This document shows, one piece after another, positions 46,920-56,800 of a stretch of 64,000 bases of DNA. Source of the DNA: SLRI01 sp942491185 (GTDB lineage: Bacteria; Pseudomonadota; Alphaproteobacteria; Geminicoccales; Geminicoccaceae); contig CALOAB010000020.1 in the NCBI GenBank assembly GCA_942491185.1, positions 123,269 to 187,268 of the forward strand. The letters run 5' to 3'. Within the stretch, counting starts at the first letter, position 1; the number at the start of each line of letters is the position of its first letter. The translations under genes were made by a program, and so were the position numbers. A model generated the notes under the pieces. It made no database searches and had not been told where the DNA came from. It saw nothing but the letters and a program-made list of their open reading frames with translations.

Positions 46920-46944
46920 GCTGGGTGACGCCACAGGCGTGAGC
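46903..46944. repeat. tandem duplication of a 19-base palindromic unit
   Basis: TGACGCCACAGGCGTGAGC occurs at 46903-46921 and again at 46926-46944 (23-base period). Each copy can form the small hairpin ACGCC-ACA-GGCGT. The first copy covers the stop codon of the chorismate mutase gene. Confidence 0.75.
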
Positions 46945-47004
46945 CGAGCGCCAGCCAGCTGGTGGCACAGCCGCGTATTTTCCGTTCAGCAAGGCAGCAT
47001 CGTC

Positions 47005-48108
47005 ATGGCAGGACCACGGCCCCGGCCGGGCATCTTGGAGATCGAGGCCTATCAGGGTGGCAAGTCGGCGACCGCCGACGCGCGCCCGGCGATCAAGCTC
47101 TCGGCCAATGAGAGCGCGATCGGCCCGAGCCCGGCGGCGGTTGCCGCCTTCCAGGATGTCGCCGATCGTCTGCATCGCTATCCCGACGGCGGCTCGGATG
47201 GTTTGCGGGGTGCCATCGCGCGCCGTCACAACCTCGACCCGGCGCGCATCGTCTGCGGCGCTGGATCGGACGAGCTCATTGCGCTCATCACCAGGGGCTA
47301 TGCCGGCGCCGGCGAGGAGGTGCTGTTCACCGAGCACGGCTTCCTCATGTACAAGCTCGCCGCACTCGGCGCCGGGGCCACTCCCGTAGCGGCGCCGGAG
47401 ACCGCACTTCGGGCCGATGTCGATGCTCTCCTGGCCCGGGTCACCAGCCGGACGCGTCTGGTCTTCATCGCCAATCCCAACAACCCCACCGGCTCCTATC
47501 TGCCGACGGCCGAGCTGGAGCGGTTGCATGCCGGATTGCCGGCGGACGTCTTGCTGGTGATCGATGCGGCTTATGCCGAGTTCGTCGAGCTCGAGGACTA
47601 CGATAGCGGCATCGGCCTCGCCATGCGCGCGCCCAACGTCGTCATGACCCGCACCTTCTCGAAGCTCTATGGGCTGGCCGCCTTGCGCCTCGGCTGGCTC
47701 TACGGGCCGGCGGCGATCGTCGACGTCATCAACCGGCTGCGCGGGCCGTTCAACGTTGCCCTGCCGGCGCAAGAGGCCGGCATCGCAGCGCTCGGCGACA
47801 CGAGCCACGAGGCGAAGGCGCGGGCGCACAATGCCGTCTGGCTGCCGTGGCTCGCCAAGGAGCTGCAGGGGCTCGGGCTCACCGTTCATCCCAGCGTCGG
47901 CAATTTCCTGCTGGTCGGCTTTCCCGACGACGCCGGTCGTGACGCTGCTGCCGCCAACCGGCATCTCGAGGCGGACGGCCTGATCCCGCGGCAGATGGCG
48001 GCTTATGGCCTGCCGCAGTGCTTGCGGATCAGTGTCGGGCTCGAGGCCGAGAACCGGGCGCTGGTCGCGTCGCTCCAGCGGTTCGTCGACGGTCGCGTCG
48101 CGGCATGA
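47005..48108 (+). CDS. hisC: HisC-type PLP aminotransferase (aromatic/histidinol-phosphate)
   Basis: A 367-residue class I/II aminotransferase. It starts RPGILEIEAYQGGKSA with the HisC-type IKLSANESAIGPSP. The PLP lysine is in MTRTFSKLYGLAALRLGW, and NPNNPTGSYLP is present. In this operon, flanked by chorismate mutase and a prephenate/arogenate dehydrogenase, it most likely transaminates prephenate to arogenate or acts on aromatic keto acids; a role in histidine synthesis is also possible. ATG 47005 is chosen over an earlier opening of the frame at 46939. Its stop overlaps the next start (ATGA). Confidence 0.92.
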   Translation: MAGPRPRPGILEIEAYQGGKSATADARPAIKLSANESAIGPSPAAVAAFQDVADRLHRYPDGGSDGLRGAIARRHNLDPARIVCGAGSDELIALITRGYAGAGEEVLFTEHGFLMYKLAALGAGATPVAAPETALRADVDALLARVTSRTRLVFIANPNNPTGSYLPTAELERLHAGLPADVLLVIDAAYAEFVELEDYDSGIGLAMRAPNVVMTRTFSKLYGLAALRLGWLYGPAAIVDVINRLRGPFNVALPAQEAGIAALGDTSHEAKARAHNAVWLPWLAKELQGLGLTVHPSVGNFLLVGFPDDAGRDAAAANRHLEADGLIPRQMAAYGLPQCLRISVGLEAENRALVASLQRFVDGRVAA

Positions 48109-49022
48109 AGCCTTTTCGCCGCGCAGCCCTGATCGGCATCGGGCTGATCAACGGCTCGCTCGCCAAGGTGATGCGCGAGCACAACCTGGCGGCAGAGATC
48201 GTCGCCTCGGCAAGGCGCCCTGAGACCCTCGATCGGGCCTTGGCGCTGGGCCTTTGCGACGAGGCGACCACCGACCCGCTCGAGGCTGTCCGAGGTGCTG
48301 ATCTCATCGTGCTCGGCACGCCGCCGGGCACCATGGGCAGCGTTGCGGCAGCGATTGGCGAGGGCGTTGACGGGGACGCCATCGTCACCGACGTGGCCTC
48401 GATCAAGGCGCAGGTGGTGCGCGACGTATGCCCGCATTTGCCCGATCCCAGGCGATTTGTGCCGGGCCATCCGGTCGCCGGCACCGAGCACTCCGGGCCG
48501 GATGCGGCGTTCGCGACGCTGTTCGTCAATCGGCGCTGCATCCTCACCCCGACCGAGGACACCGATCCGCTGGCCGTCGAGCGGATCAAGGCGCTCTGGG
48601 AAATCGCCGGCTCGGCCGTCGACGTGATGACGCCCGAGCATCACGACAAGATCCTGGCCATCACCTCGCATTTGCCGCATCTGATCGCGTATACGATCGT
48701 CGGCACGGTCGCCGATCTCGAGGATCAGCAGAAGAGCGAGGTCTTCAAGTACGCGGCGGGTGGCTTCACCGATTTCACCCGCATCGCGGGCTCCGATCCG
48801 ACGATGTGGCGGGACGTGTTCTTGAACAACCGAGAGGCCGTGCTGGAGATGCTCGGCCGCTTCACCGAGGATCTCGTGGCCCTGCAGCGGGCGATCCGTT
48901 GGGGCGAGGGTGAGACGCTGTTCGACCTCTTCAGCCGCACGCGGGCCATCCGTCGTGGCGTGGTCGAGGCCGGCCAGGCCTATATTCGCCAGCCGGAGGA
49001 TCCGCTGGCGCCGGAGCCCTGA
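48105..49022 (+). CDS. tyrC: prephenate/arogenate dehydrogenase
   Basis: A 305-residue NAD(P)-dependent TyrA/TyrC-family dehydrogenase leading to tyrosine. The dinucleotide motif is AALIGIGLINGSLA, in which the third glycine of GxGxxG is Asn. The substrate region has GHPVAGTEHSGPDAAF (the catalytic His region), then EHHDKILAITSHLPHLIAY and KYAAGGFTDFTRIAGSDP. It resembles Zymomonas cyclohexadienyl dehydrogenase TyrC. The start overlaps the hisC stop; the next gene starts one base after its stop. Confidence 0.93.
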   Translation: MKPFRRAALIGIGLINGSLAKVMREHNLAAEIVASARRPETLDRALALGLCDEATTDPLEAVRGADLIVLGTPPGTMGSVAAAIGEGVDGDAIVTDVASIKAQVVRDVCPHLPDPRRFVPGHPVAGTEHSGPDAAFATLFVNRRCILTPTEDTDPLAVERIKALWEIAGSAVDVMTPEHHDKILAITSHLPHLIAYTIVGTVADLEDQQKSEVFKYAAGGFTDFTRIAGSDPTMWRDVFLNNREAVLEMLGRFTEDLVALQRAIRWGEGETLFDLFSRTRAIRRGVVEAGQAYIRQPEDPLAPEP

Positions 49023-49583
49023 GTGTCGGCGGGTGGCTCTGAGGAGACCGGCCGGTCGCTCGTCTGGTTCTTCGCCTACGGCTCGCTCATGTGGAATCCG
49101 GGCTTTGTGGTCGAGCGCACCGAGCGGGCGAGGCTCGATGGCTTTCATCGCAGCTTTTGTGTCTATTCCTGGGTCTGGCGGGGCACGCAAGAGCGGCCCG
49201 GCCTGGTCCTCGGCCTGGCGCCCGGCCGTGACTGCATCGGTCTGGCTTACGGCGTTGCCGAGGAGCTGGCTGCCGAGACACTGGCTTATCTCGATGCCCG
49301 CGAGCTGGTCACCGACGTCTATGAGCGACGCCTCTTGACGCTCGATCTGGCTGCCGGCGATCAGGCTGCAGCTCGCTGCGTCGATGCCTGGTGCTATGTG
49401 GCGCGGCCGGATCACCCGCAATTCGCTGGCGATCTGCAGCTGGACCAGATTGTCGGCCTGGTTCGCCAGGGGCATGGGCGAGGCGGGCACAATACCGACT
49501 ACGTGCACAGCACCGTGGCACATCTGCGCGAGATGGGCGTTGCCGAGGCCCGTATCGAGGCCGTGGCAGAAGCGCTGGGCTAG
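49023..49583 (+). CDS. second gamma-glutamylcyclotransferase-like protein
   Basis: A 186-residue protein of the same family as the ChaC gene at 42.5 kb. It begins VWFFAYGSLMWNPGF (YGSL motif), followed by FHRSFCVYSWVWRGTQERPGLVLGL and the C-terminal HNTDYVHSTVAHLREMG. It starts with GTG directly after the tyrC stop, so it is the last gene of the aromatic operon. The reason for this conserved pairing is unknown. It converges with plsC with a 4-base overlap of the stops. Confidence 0.88.
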   Translation: MSAGGSEETGRSLVWFFAYGSLMWNPGFVVERTERARLDGFHRSFCVYSWVWRGTQERPGLVLGLAPGRDCIGLAYGVAEELAAETLAYLDARELVTDVYERRLLTLDLAAGDQAAARCVDAWCYVARPDHPQFAGDLQLDQIVGLVRQGHGRGGHNTDYVHSTVAHLREMGVAEARIEAVAEALG

Positions 49584-50311
49584 CGGCTCGTCGGCGCCGT
49601 CGGGTCGTGCGCCGCCAGAAGGGCGTTGCAGGCGGCCTCCATGCGCTGCTCGAGCAGCTGCATGAAGGCCTGGCGATCGAGCCCTGGCTCTATCGGCTCC
49701 AGGAACTGCACTGTTATGGTCCCGGGCTGCTTGGCGAAGCTGCGCCGGCCCCAGAACACGCCCGAATCGAGCGCCACGGGAACGACCGGCACGTCGAGCG
49801 CCTTGTAGAGTGCCGCGACACCTGGCTTGTAGGCGGGCGGCGCGCCGATCGGTCGGCGATTGCCTTCGGGAAAGATGAGGATCGAGAGGCCGTCGGCGAT
49901 GGCCTGCTCCGCACCTCTGATCAGCGAGCGCATCGCCTTGGCGGCACCGCGACGGTCGATCGCGATGTTCTGCGCGCGCTTCAGGTACCAACCGAACAGC
50001 GGAATGCCGAGCAGCTCTTCCTTGAGCCCGATCGCGATATCCGGGCGAATCATATGAAACAGCAGGGTCTCGAACGAGGACTGGTGCTTGCTCGCGATGA
50101 TGCAGGGTCCGTCCGGCAGGTTCTCGAGGCCCTGGACACGAAAGCCGAGCCCGGCGATCAGGCGCAGCCCCAGATGAATGCCGCGCATCCAGAAGGCAGC
50201 GTACCGGCGAATCGCAGCGGGGCTCACGAAGGCCGCGGCCGGCAGCAAGAGGATGACCAGCAGCGCCGACCAGAGCCAGAGATAGCAATTGAACAGGAAC
50301 GAGCGAAGCAT
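49580..50311 (-). CDS. plsC: 1-acyl-sn-glycerol-3-phosphate acyltransferase
   Basis: A 243-residue membrane-bound acyltransferase that makes phosphatidic acid. The catalytic motif is SKHQSSFET (HX4E in place of the usual HX4D, a form I believe also occurs in other Alphaproteobacteria). The second motif reads IFPEGNRRP instead of FPEGTR, and VPVVPVAL follows. ATG 50311 (MLRSFLFNCYLWLWSALL) fits the family start; the frame is open to GTG 50353. It lies downstream of ftsX on the same strand. Confidence 0.9.
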   Translation of the reverse strand: MLRSFLFNCYLWLWSALLVILLLPAAAFVSPAAIRRYAAFWMRGIHLGLRLIAGLGFRVQGLENLPDGPCIIASKHQSSFETLLFHMIRPDIAIGLKEELLGIPLFGWYLKRAQNIAIDRRGAAKAMRSLIRGAEQAIADGLSILIFPEGNRRPIGAPPAYKPGVAALYKALDVPVVPVALDSGVFWGRRSFAKQPGTITVQFLEPIEPGLDRQAFMQLLEQRMEAACNALLAAHDPTAPTSR

Positions 50312-50367
50312 CAGCAAGGTGGCGGTTCCCCAGACGTCTTGAGCGTGTCGCACCTGCTTGCGCGCTC

Positions 50368-50389
50368 AGAGCCTGTTTGAGAAGGCTCT
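50368..50389 (-). terminator. hairpin after ftsX, possible terminator
   Basis: AGAGCCT and AGGCTCT form a 7-bp stem with an 8-base loop, directly after the ftsX stop and before plsC. No T tract follows, so it may only attenuate read-through. Confidence 0.35.
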
Positions 50390-51294
50390 CAGCGCAGCCG
50401 CGCCAACCCGAAAAGCGCGGTCATGCGGGCGGCAACGGCGATCAGGAGCGCCGTGATCAGGGGCACGGTTGCCAAGAGGACCCAGTGGATCGCACCGAGA
50501 CCGCGATCGCCGGGCGGATCGGCACCGAGCAGGGGACTACCATAGAGCACGACGACGATGGTCGAGAGCCCAGCGACAAAGCCGATCAGCGTGCCGCGCA
50601 ACGAGCTTCCCAACGCATGCTGCTCGAACTGCTGCGCGATGAAGCGGTCCTTCGCACCCATCGACCGGAGCAGATCGACCGCCTGCGCGTGCTGCTTGAA
50701 GCTGACCCGCGTGACCCAGATGGCAAGGCAGGCGGCCGCCGCGAGCAGGATGAGCCCCGCCATGGAACCGGATGTCCGGAGCACGGAAGCGAGCCGCTCC
50801 TGGCTGCGCTGCAGCAAGCCGGCATCGCCGATGGTAGCACCCGGCACGATGGCATCGAGCTCGCTGCCGAGCGTTTCGAGATCGACGGCGGCACCTGGAT
50901 TGTAGGCGATGTCGATGAGTCGCGGCAGCAGGATCTCGAAGCCCGAGGAGATGCCGCCAGCGTCAGCACCGCCGGCTTGGGGATCGAGCCAGGGCTGGAC
51001 CAGGCTGCCGATTTCCTGCTCGTCGATCAGGCTCGCATAGGCCACGCCAGGCTGGCCCCGCAGCAGCTCGAGGACCTCGCTCATCTCGTCGCGTGCGACG
51101 GCTCGGTCCTGGCTGGGCGGCAGAGCCACGGTGACGATCCGCGGCTCTCGCTCGAACGCGCCGAGCTGCCGATCCGCGACGCCGGCCAGCGCGAAGGCCA
51201 GGATGGCAAGGTAGATGATCGCAGCACAGCCCCATTGCAGGAACCGGCCGGCCGGCGTGTCCTCGAGGGGCAGATCGAGAGAGCCGTCTGCCAT
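50389..51294 (-). CDS. ftsX: cell division protein FtsX
   Basis: A 301-residue permease-like protein of the FtsEX complex, which links the Z-ring to peptidoglycan hydrolases. It has one N-terminal transmembrane helix (FLQWGCAAIIYLAILAFALA), an extracytoplasmic domain of about 120 residues, then three C-terminal helices (MAGLILLAAAACLAIWV, GTLIGFVAGLSTIVVVLY, WVLLATVPLITALLIAVAAR). FKQHAQAVDLLRSMGAKDRFI is the typical cytoplasmic loop. It starts 3 bases after the ftsE stop. Confidence 0.92.
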   Translation of the reverse strand: MADGSLDLPLEDTPAGRFLQWGCAAIIYLAILAFALAGVADRQLGAFEREPRIVTVALPPSQDRAVARDEMSEVLELLRGQPGVAYASLIDEQEIGSLVQPWLDPQAGGADAGGISSGFEILLPRLIDIAYNPGAAVDLETLGSELDAIVPGATIGDAGLLQRSQERLASVLRTSGSMAGLILLAAAACLAIWVTRVSFKQHAQAVDLLRSMGAKDRFIAQQFEQHALGSSLRGTLIGFVAGLSTIVVVLYGSPLLGADPPGDRGLGAIHWVLLATVPLITALLIAVAARMTALFGLARLR

Positions 51295-51297
51295 GCC

Positions 51298-52107
51298 TCA
51301 GCCCCCACTCGCCTTGTGGACGGTCGACGGCTCCGGGGGCCCTTCCGGCAACGGACGATCGTCGTCGAGAGCGCTGTTGTCCGGCTCGACCTCCATCGAT
51401 GGTCGATCGCGCTCAGCAGCCGGCTCGGCCGTAGGCACGCTCAATCGGCCGGCTACCATGCGCAGCACCGGATACGGATAGCGGTCCATCAGCGCCTCGC
51501 TATGGGTGGCGAGAACGACGGTGGCACCGAGCTTGTGCAGTTGAACGAACAGGCTCATCAGCCGCTCGGCATTCGCGGCATCGATGTTGCTGGTCGGCTC
51601 GTCGGCAAGCAGGAGCCGCGGCTTGCTGACGATGGCACGGGCGATACCGACCATCTGGCGCTGGCCCATCGAGAGGCTGGCGGGAAGGGATTCCAGCTTG
51701 TCACCGAGGCCGAGCCAGCCGAGCATGTCGGCCACGAACTTGACCGTCTCGTCCTCGTCGGCACCGTTGATGCGCAGCGGCAGGGCGACGTTGTCGAAAG
51801 CCGACAAATGCTCGAGCAAGCGTAGATCCTGAAACACCACACCGATGCGCTGGCGTAGGCCTGCAAGCTCATCACGGTTGATCTTGTCGATTTCTCGTCC
51901 GAAAACGCGTATCGAACCACTTGTTGGTGGCAGGGAAAGGCTGATCAGACGCAGCAGCGAGGTTTTTCCGGCACCCGTTGGCCCGCTCAAGAAATGAAAG
52001 CTGCCGGTATTCAGCTTGAGATTGATGCCATGAAGGACCGATGGGGCAGTATCGTAGCGCAGGCTGACGCCATCGAGTTGCAAAATCGTCGTTGGAGCGG
52101 GTCTCAA
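51298..52107 (-). CDS. ftsE: cell division ATP-binding protein FtsE
   Basis: A 269-residue ABC ATPase. Walker A is GPTGAGKTSLLRL, the Q-loop is VFQDLRLLEHLSAFDNVALPLR (FtsE-like), and Walker B is LLLADEPTSNID. The signature is LSMGQRQMVGIARAI instead of LSGGEQQRVAIARA, so the second Gly is Met. A C-terminal extension of about 45 residues rich in Glu/Pro is unusual. The start is TTG 52107, without a clear leader. It diverges from the zinc-ribbon protein gene. Confidence 0.9.
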   Translation of the reverse strand: MRPAPTTILQLDGVSLRYDTAPSVLHGINLKLNTGSFHFLSGPTGAGKTSLLRLISLSLPPTSGSIRVFGREIDKINRDELAGLRQRIGVVFQDLRLLEHLSAFDNVALPLRINGADEDETVKFVADMLGWLGLGDKLESLPASLSMGQRQMVGIARAIVSKPRLLLADEPTSNIDAANAERLMSLFVQLHKLGATVVLATHSEALMDRYPYPVLRMVAGRLSVPTAEPAAERDRPSMEVEPDNSALDDDRPLPEGPPEPSTVHKASGG

Positions 52108-52225
52108 GCTATGTCCGATACGCAGCCGACATGACGGCCAGAGATGGCAGTATGATCGAGTTTACCCTCATCATCTCAACTGATACGTTATATGAGCCCT
52201 TGTCCTGTCTGCCAAGTGTCGACCG

Positions 52226-52966
52226 ATGATCATTACCTGCCCTTCCTGCGCCACGCGCTATGAGATTCCGACCGAGAACCTCGGCCCTGGCGGGCGGATG
52301 GTTCGTTGCACGGCCTGTAGCCATCGCTGGTTCGTCGGCCCCGATTCGGACCCGGCTTCCGAGGCGGATATGGCAGCGCATGTCGAGGCGATCAACGACG
52401 ACGCCACCCATGACCGACAGCCCGTAACGTCCACGAATGGCCGCGGCGACGGGCCGCCGCCGCTCGACCAGGGCCCGACGCTCGGTGGCCAGGGCGGCAC
52501 CCCGGAGAAGCGGGGCCGGCCTGCGAAAGCTCGCTCGACCGGCGCCACGATCGGCTGGCTTGCCGTGCTGTTGATGCTGCTCATCCTCACCGGGCTGGTG
52601 CTGGGCCGCAATGAGCTTGTCGCCTTGGCGCCACAAGCCGCCCCGATATACCAGCGACTCGGGCTCCCCGTCACTCAGGCGATCGGCCTGGAGCTTGCCG
52701 GCATCGTCTCGGAGCGCATGCGCGATGACGAAAGCGATGTGCTGCGCATCACCGGCACCGTGCGCAATGTCGCGGGCGCCGAGCGCGACGTCCCGCCCTT
52801 GCGGATCGCACTGCTCGATGGCGCACGGACCGAGGTCCTGGTGCGGGAGGTCGAGGTGCCGCAGGCCGTGCTCGGTGATGGTGCGTCGACCCGGTTTGTC
52901 GTCGATCTGCCGGATCCGCCCGAGGCAGCCCGCAATTTCAGCGTCACGTTCGCCGTCGCCGAGTGA
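52226..52966 (+). CDS. MJ0042-type zinc-ribbon, DUF3426-like membrane protein
   Basis: A 246-residue protein. The first 40 residues form a zinc ribbon (MIITCPSCATRYEIP and VRCTACSHRWFV). A Pro/Gly-rich linker, one transmembrane helix (IGWLAVLLMLLILTGLVLG) and a C-terminal beta-rich domain follow (LRITGTVRNVAGAERDVPPLRIALLD), as in DUF3426. The gene is commonly placed opposite ftsE in Alphaproteobacteria; its function is unknown. Its stop overlaps the tadA start. Confidence 0.88.
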   Translation: MIITCPSCATRYEIPTENLGPGGRMVRCTACSHRWFVGPDSDPASEADMAAHVEAINDDATHDRQPVTSTNGRGDGPPPLDQGPTLGGQGGTPEKRGRPAKARSTGATIGWLAVLLMLLILTGLVLGRNELVALAPQAAPIYQRLGLPVTQAIGLELAGIVSERMRDDESDVLRITGTVRNVAGAERDVPPLRIALLDGARTEVLVREVEVPQAVLGDGASTRFVVDLPDPPEAARNFSVTFAVAE

Positions 52967-53430
52967 TGCCGGGGCGGCGATCCGCGCCGGCTGGCCCGAT
53001 GTCGTTGGCCCTGCAGGCGGCCGAGCGCGGCGGTGCCGCTGGCGAGGTGCCGGTGGGCGCGGTGATCGTCGATGCACAGGGCAGCGTCCTGGCGATTGCC
53101 CATAACCGCGTCGAGACCGACCACGACCCGACGGCACATGCCGAGATGCTCGTCATTCGCGAGGCCAGCCGGCGGCGTGGCAGCCCGCGGCTGCCGGATT
53201 GCGACCTGTACGTCACCCTGGAGCCCTGTCCAATGTGCGCCCAGGCCATCGCCTTCGCGCGCATCCGCCGCCTCTACTACGCGGCAGATGACCAGAAAGG
53301 TGGTGGTGTCGAGCATGGCGCGCGAATCTTCGCCGCCACCTCCTGCCATCATCGACCCGAGGTCTATGGCGGCATCCAGGAGACGGCGGCAGCCGATCTG
53401 TTGCGGGCGTTCTTCAAGGAACGACGCTGA
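52966..53430 (+). CDS. tadA: tRNA-specific adenosine deaminase TadA
   Basis: A 154-residue zinc deaminase that converts A34 to inosine in tRNA-Arg(ACG). The zinc/proton-shuttle motif HAEMLVI and PCPMCAQAI are present, with EVPVGAVIVD and HNRVETDHDPTAHAE before them. ATG 52966 overlaps the previous stop (TGATG); GTG 52963 is an alternative. Confidence 0.95.
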   Translation: MPGRRSAPAGPMSLALQAAERGGAAGEVPVGAVIVDAQGSVLAIAHNRVETDHDPTAHAEMLVIREASRRRGSPRLPDCDLYVTLEPCPMCAQAIAFARIRRLYYAADDQKGGGVEHGARIFAATSCHHRPEVYGGIQETAAADLLRAFFKERR

Positions 53431-53481
53431 AGCGAGCAACGCCATCCAGCTTCGCGGGTCGCCCGCGTTCGTGGTTGCTGG

Positions 53482-53727
53482 TCAGGCTGCTCGTCTTACT
53501 GGGGACTCGCTGTTTGCGGCCGCGAGGGATGCCGGCTCCGGTATCGTCTGGCCGCGGTTCAGGTAGACCACATTCGGGTCGCCACCGCCGACAGGGGCAG
53601 GTGGCTTGCGCCGTAGCTTCCAGAGCTCGTTCGCGGCCAGCGCCAGCGGCGCGCCGAAGGCCAGCAAGCACTGCAGCAGGATGAACAACTGATCGGACAC
53701 CAGCCAGTCTCCAAGGGTTGCATTCAC
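53482..53727 (-). CDS. small conserved-type membrane protein, unknown function
   Basis: An 81-residue protein from GTG 53727 (VNATLGDWLVSDQLF). It has one hydrophobic helix (ILLQCLLAFGAPLALAANEL), a basic stretch (WKLRRKPPAP) and a hydrophilic C-terminus (GGDPNVVYLNRGQTIPEPA). It converges with tadA. I do not recognise a function. The frame is open to 53862, but the upstream part looks non-coding. Confidence 0.5.
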   Translation of the reverse strand: MNATLGDWLVSDQLFILLQCLLAFGAPLALAANELWKLRRKPPAPVGGGDPNVVYLNRGQTIPEPASLAAANSESPVRRAA

Positions 53728-53898
53728 TGATCGCGATGATGCGGTCGTTCGCGGGCTGTGTCGAGACCCGTTCGCAAGTGTCATGGCGGGTACGATGATC
53801 GCCGAGGCGACTGAACCGTCGCTGCGCGTTGTCAGAGTGCCGGAACGCCGATCGGACGGCATGCCGGATGGCAGGCTGTCGCATCTGCTCGCGAGCTT

Positions 53899-56800
53899 TC
53901 AGCCAGCGAAGCTGGGCACGGCCGGGTCCGGGCGACGAGCACGACCGTCGGCGCTGCGCTGGCGCGTGAGGCTGCGGGCGAGCAGGCGGCACAGGGACTC
54001 GATCAGCACCGGGTGCTCGCGCGCCAGATCCTGGAAGGCCACGCGATGCAACCGAAGCACGCGGCATTGACTGGTCGCCCTGATCTCCGGCGCAACGATC
54101 GACGGGTCGACGAGCGCCGTCTCGCCGATGCAACCGTCGGGACCGAGCGACTCGCGCAAGCCTCCGGGCCATGTGGCGGTGATGCCCCCGGTGTCGACGA
54201 GCCATGCATGGAGAAGGGGTTGGCCTGCCGTCTGCAGAACGGCGCCACTCGCGAACTGGCGATCCTCGAGCAGATGGAGCAGCGACTCCAGAACGTCGAG
54301 CGGCACGTCGGCGAAGAGCTCGAACTGCTTCAAGCGGAGCATCCCGGCGAGCGCCGAGCTGTCTGTCAGAGCTGGACCCTTCGGCCCGAACATCGGCAGC
54401 ATGATCGTTGTCTCCTTTGCCTGGCCGTCACTCTCGGCTGCGCTGCCAGCTCGCACCAGAGCAACCGCCGCACGCAGCCAGCGGTCGCCCGTGGTCGCCA
54501 GAAGGGCAAGCAGATCAGCCTGCGTCGACGGCTCATCCCGTGGGTCCGATTTCGGTCCTGTCTCGAGGTGCAGCTGCTCCAGGAGAGGGATGAAGCGTCG
54601 TGCCAGGATACCGTGTCGCAATGAGGCAAGCCCGTCGATCGTTCCGGCGCGCAGCCGCATATCGACCTCGCGCAACGCCTCGCGCAGCTGGCCAGCCCGC
54701 TTGCCGTCACCGAGGGCCGCTAGACCGGCAAACAGCAGCTCGGTCAATCGCTGCGCATGGTCCAGCACCGCAGCACGCAGCGGTGCCAGCCCCGGGTCGC
54801 CGTTTCGGGCGAGGCGTTGCAAGAGGACGGCGTCGCGTTCGGCGCCGGTTGCAAGAGCGCCGATCAGCTGGCGCAGGAGGCGTCGGGCGGGTCGGTCCCC
54901 GATGGTGGCGAGAAACTCGACCAGGCCGCGCGCGCGATCGGCGGGGAGGGCCGGATCCGAGAGGCGTCCACCGGCGGTGATGCGGGCAATCGCTCGTTTC
55001 GGCTCTTGCCGCAGCACGTCGATCGCAGCCGCTCTCACGACGCGGTTCGGATCGGCAAGGGCCGGCCAGGCGAGCCCGAGCAGGCCACGAAACCTTGCGT
55101 CGGCGGCGTCGGACTGTGTCGCTGCCCCGGAGTCGACCGTTTGCGCCATCAGCCGAAGAGCTGCTGCGCGATGCTGCGGCAGCGGGGAACTGCGCAAGTC
55201 GTCGATGAACGGATGCAGGGTGCCAGGTGCGGCGTTGGCAGGCAGTGCTGCCAGTGCGGCGAGCAGGGCGGTCTTCAGCTCGCGATGCTGCAAGACAAGA
55301 GGGTGCTCGACGACCCGATGCAAGAGGCTTGCCGATCCCGCGCGGACCACCATGGCGACGCGGTCACGCACGGCTTGGTTGCCAAGCCATTCTCGAAGCC
55401 CTGGAAGGGCTGCTTCACCGCTCGGCCGGTCGACGGCCAGACTGAGCAAAGCGGCCAGAAAGGAGCCGGGCGCTGCGGCTGGCCGGACTTGCCGCATCGG
55501 CAGATCGGCGAGGAAATGCGCGGTCGCCACGAGCTCGATGCTCTCGAGCTCATCAGTGTCGATGGCCTTGGCCAGCTCGGCCGACAGGTGCTGTGGCCCG
55601 AGATGACCGAGCAATTGTGCTACTCTGACCCATTCTCCATCATCGAGCCGTGGTGCCATGCCGATCAGCGACGGCACGACGCTCGCGGGCATTGCCGTGG
55701 CGCTGCGTGAGGCTGCAGCCTCGATGAGCTCGATGCCGAGGCGGCGCTCATCCCTGCTGCGGCCGCCGATCAGCCGCCTCAGCTGATCTGCATCGTAGGA
55801 CACCGGCGCGCCCTGCGCTGGCAGCCTGTCCCTGCCGGCGACGCCGTGGCGGAGCTGGCGCAAGAGCGTCGGCAGGTAACTCCGGGCGATGACGACGTTG
55901 AGTGCGACAAAAAACAGGGACGCAATCACGGCGAGCAGCGTGGCGCGAAAGATGGCATCGGCCGCCGGCAGGAACGTCAGCACGAGTCCGGCGAAGGCCA
56001 TGCCGAGCGGGTAGAATATGCCATCGGCGAGGGTGCGTGCCCGGCCAAGCACCCTGATCGGCAAGGCGCCGTAATTCGTTGCATTGACCGGCTCGAACAC
56101 GCCGTTGGAGACGGCTTCGGTGTTGATGTGGGCGAGCACGGCCCAGCCGAGCCGAGGCTGGAACAGAAGTGCGAGGAGGCAGGCGAGCGAGGTGAGCGGA
56201 AAGAGCAGGTTGCGCAGCATTGGGCCGGCACGCTCGACGATGCCGTGCGCGCCGAACCAAAGAACGCCCAGCTCGGCAACCTGCAAGGCGGCGAACAGCA
56301 GAGCCAACAGACGGCCCAGCTCGACTTCATCCTGGATGGTTTCGCTGTAGACCGCGTAGGCCACATACTCGGTGAGGCTGTAGACAGTGGTCAGCAGCAG
56401 CGAGTTGAGCGCCAGGCAAAGCGCAAAGGGGTGGCGGGCCAGGAACTGCCGCAGATCCGCCAAGCGCACGAGGCCGGAACTCTCGACCGGTTGGCCAGCG
56501 TCAGACGGGGCCGTTTCTGCAGCGGCTGCGAGCCCGGCTGCGGCCTTGCCGAACAGCGCCACGGCGATGCAGACGAGGCCGACCACCGGCCAAAGCAGGT
56601 GCTCGATGGCGACGGTTGCCAGCGCCCGCTCGGCAATGATCCCGGCGACCGAGCCGCCCACGGCTATTGCAATGAAGAGCCGCGGCGTATGCCGTCGGAG
56701 GCGAAGATTGTCGAGCAGTGCTGCGGCCAGCAGCCAGAAGACGATATCGGTGACGATGTCGTAGACGTGGGCAGCGATGAGGATGGCCGCCGGCACCAGC

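Noticed and set aside
48003..50288. 761-codon minus-strand open frame
   Set aside because: It is antisense to tyrC and the cyclotransferase gene and a shadow of plsC; no domain is visible.
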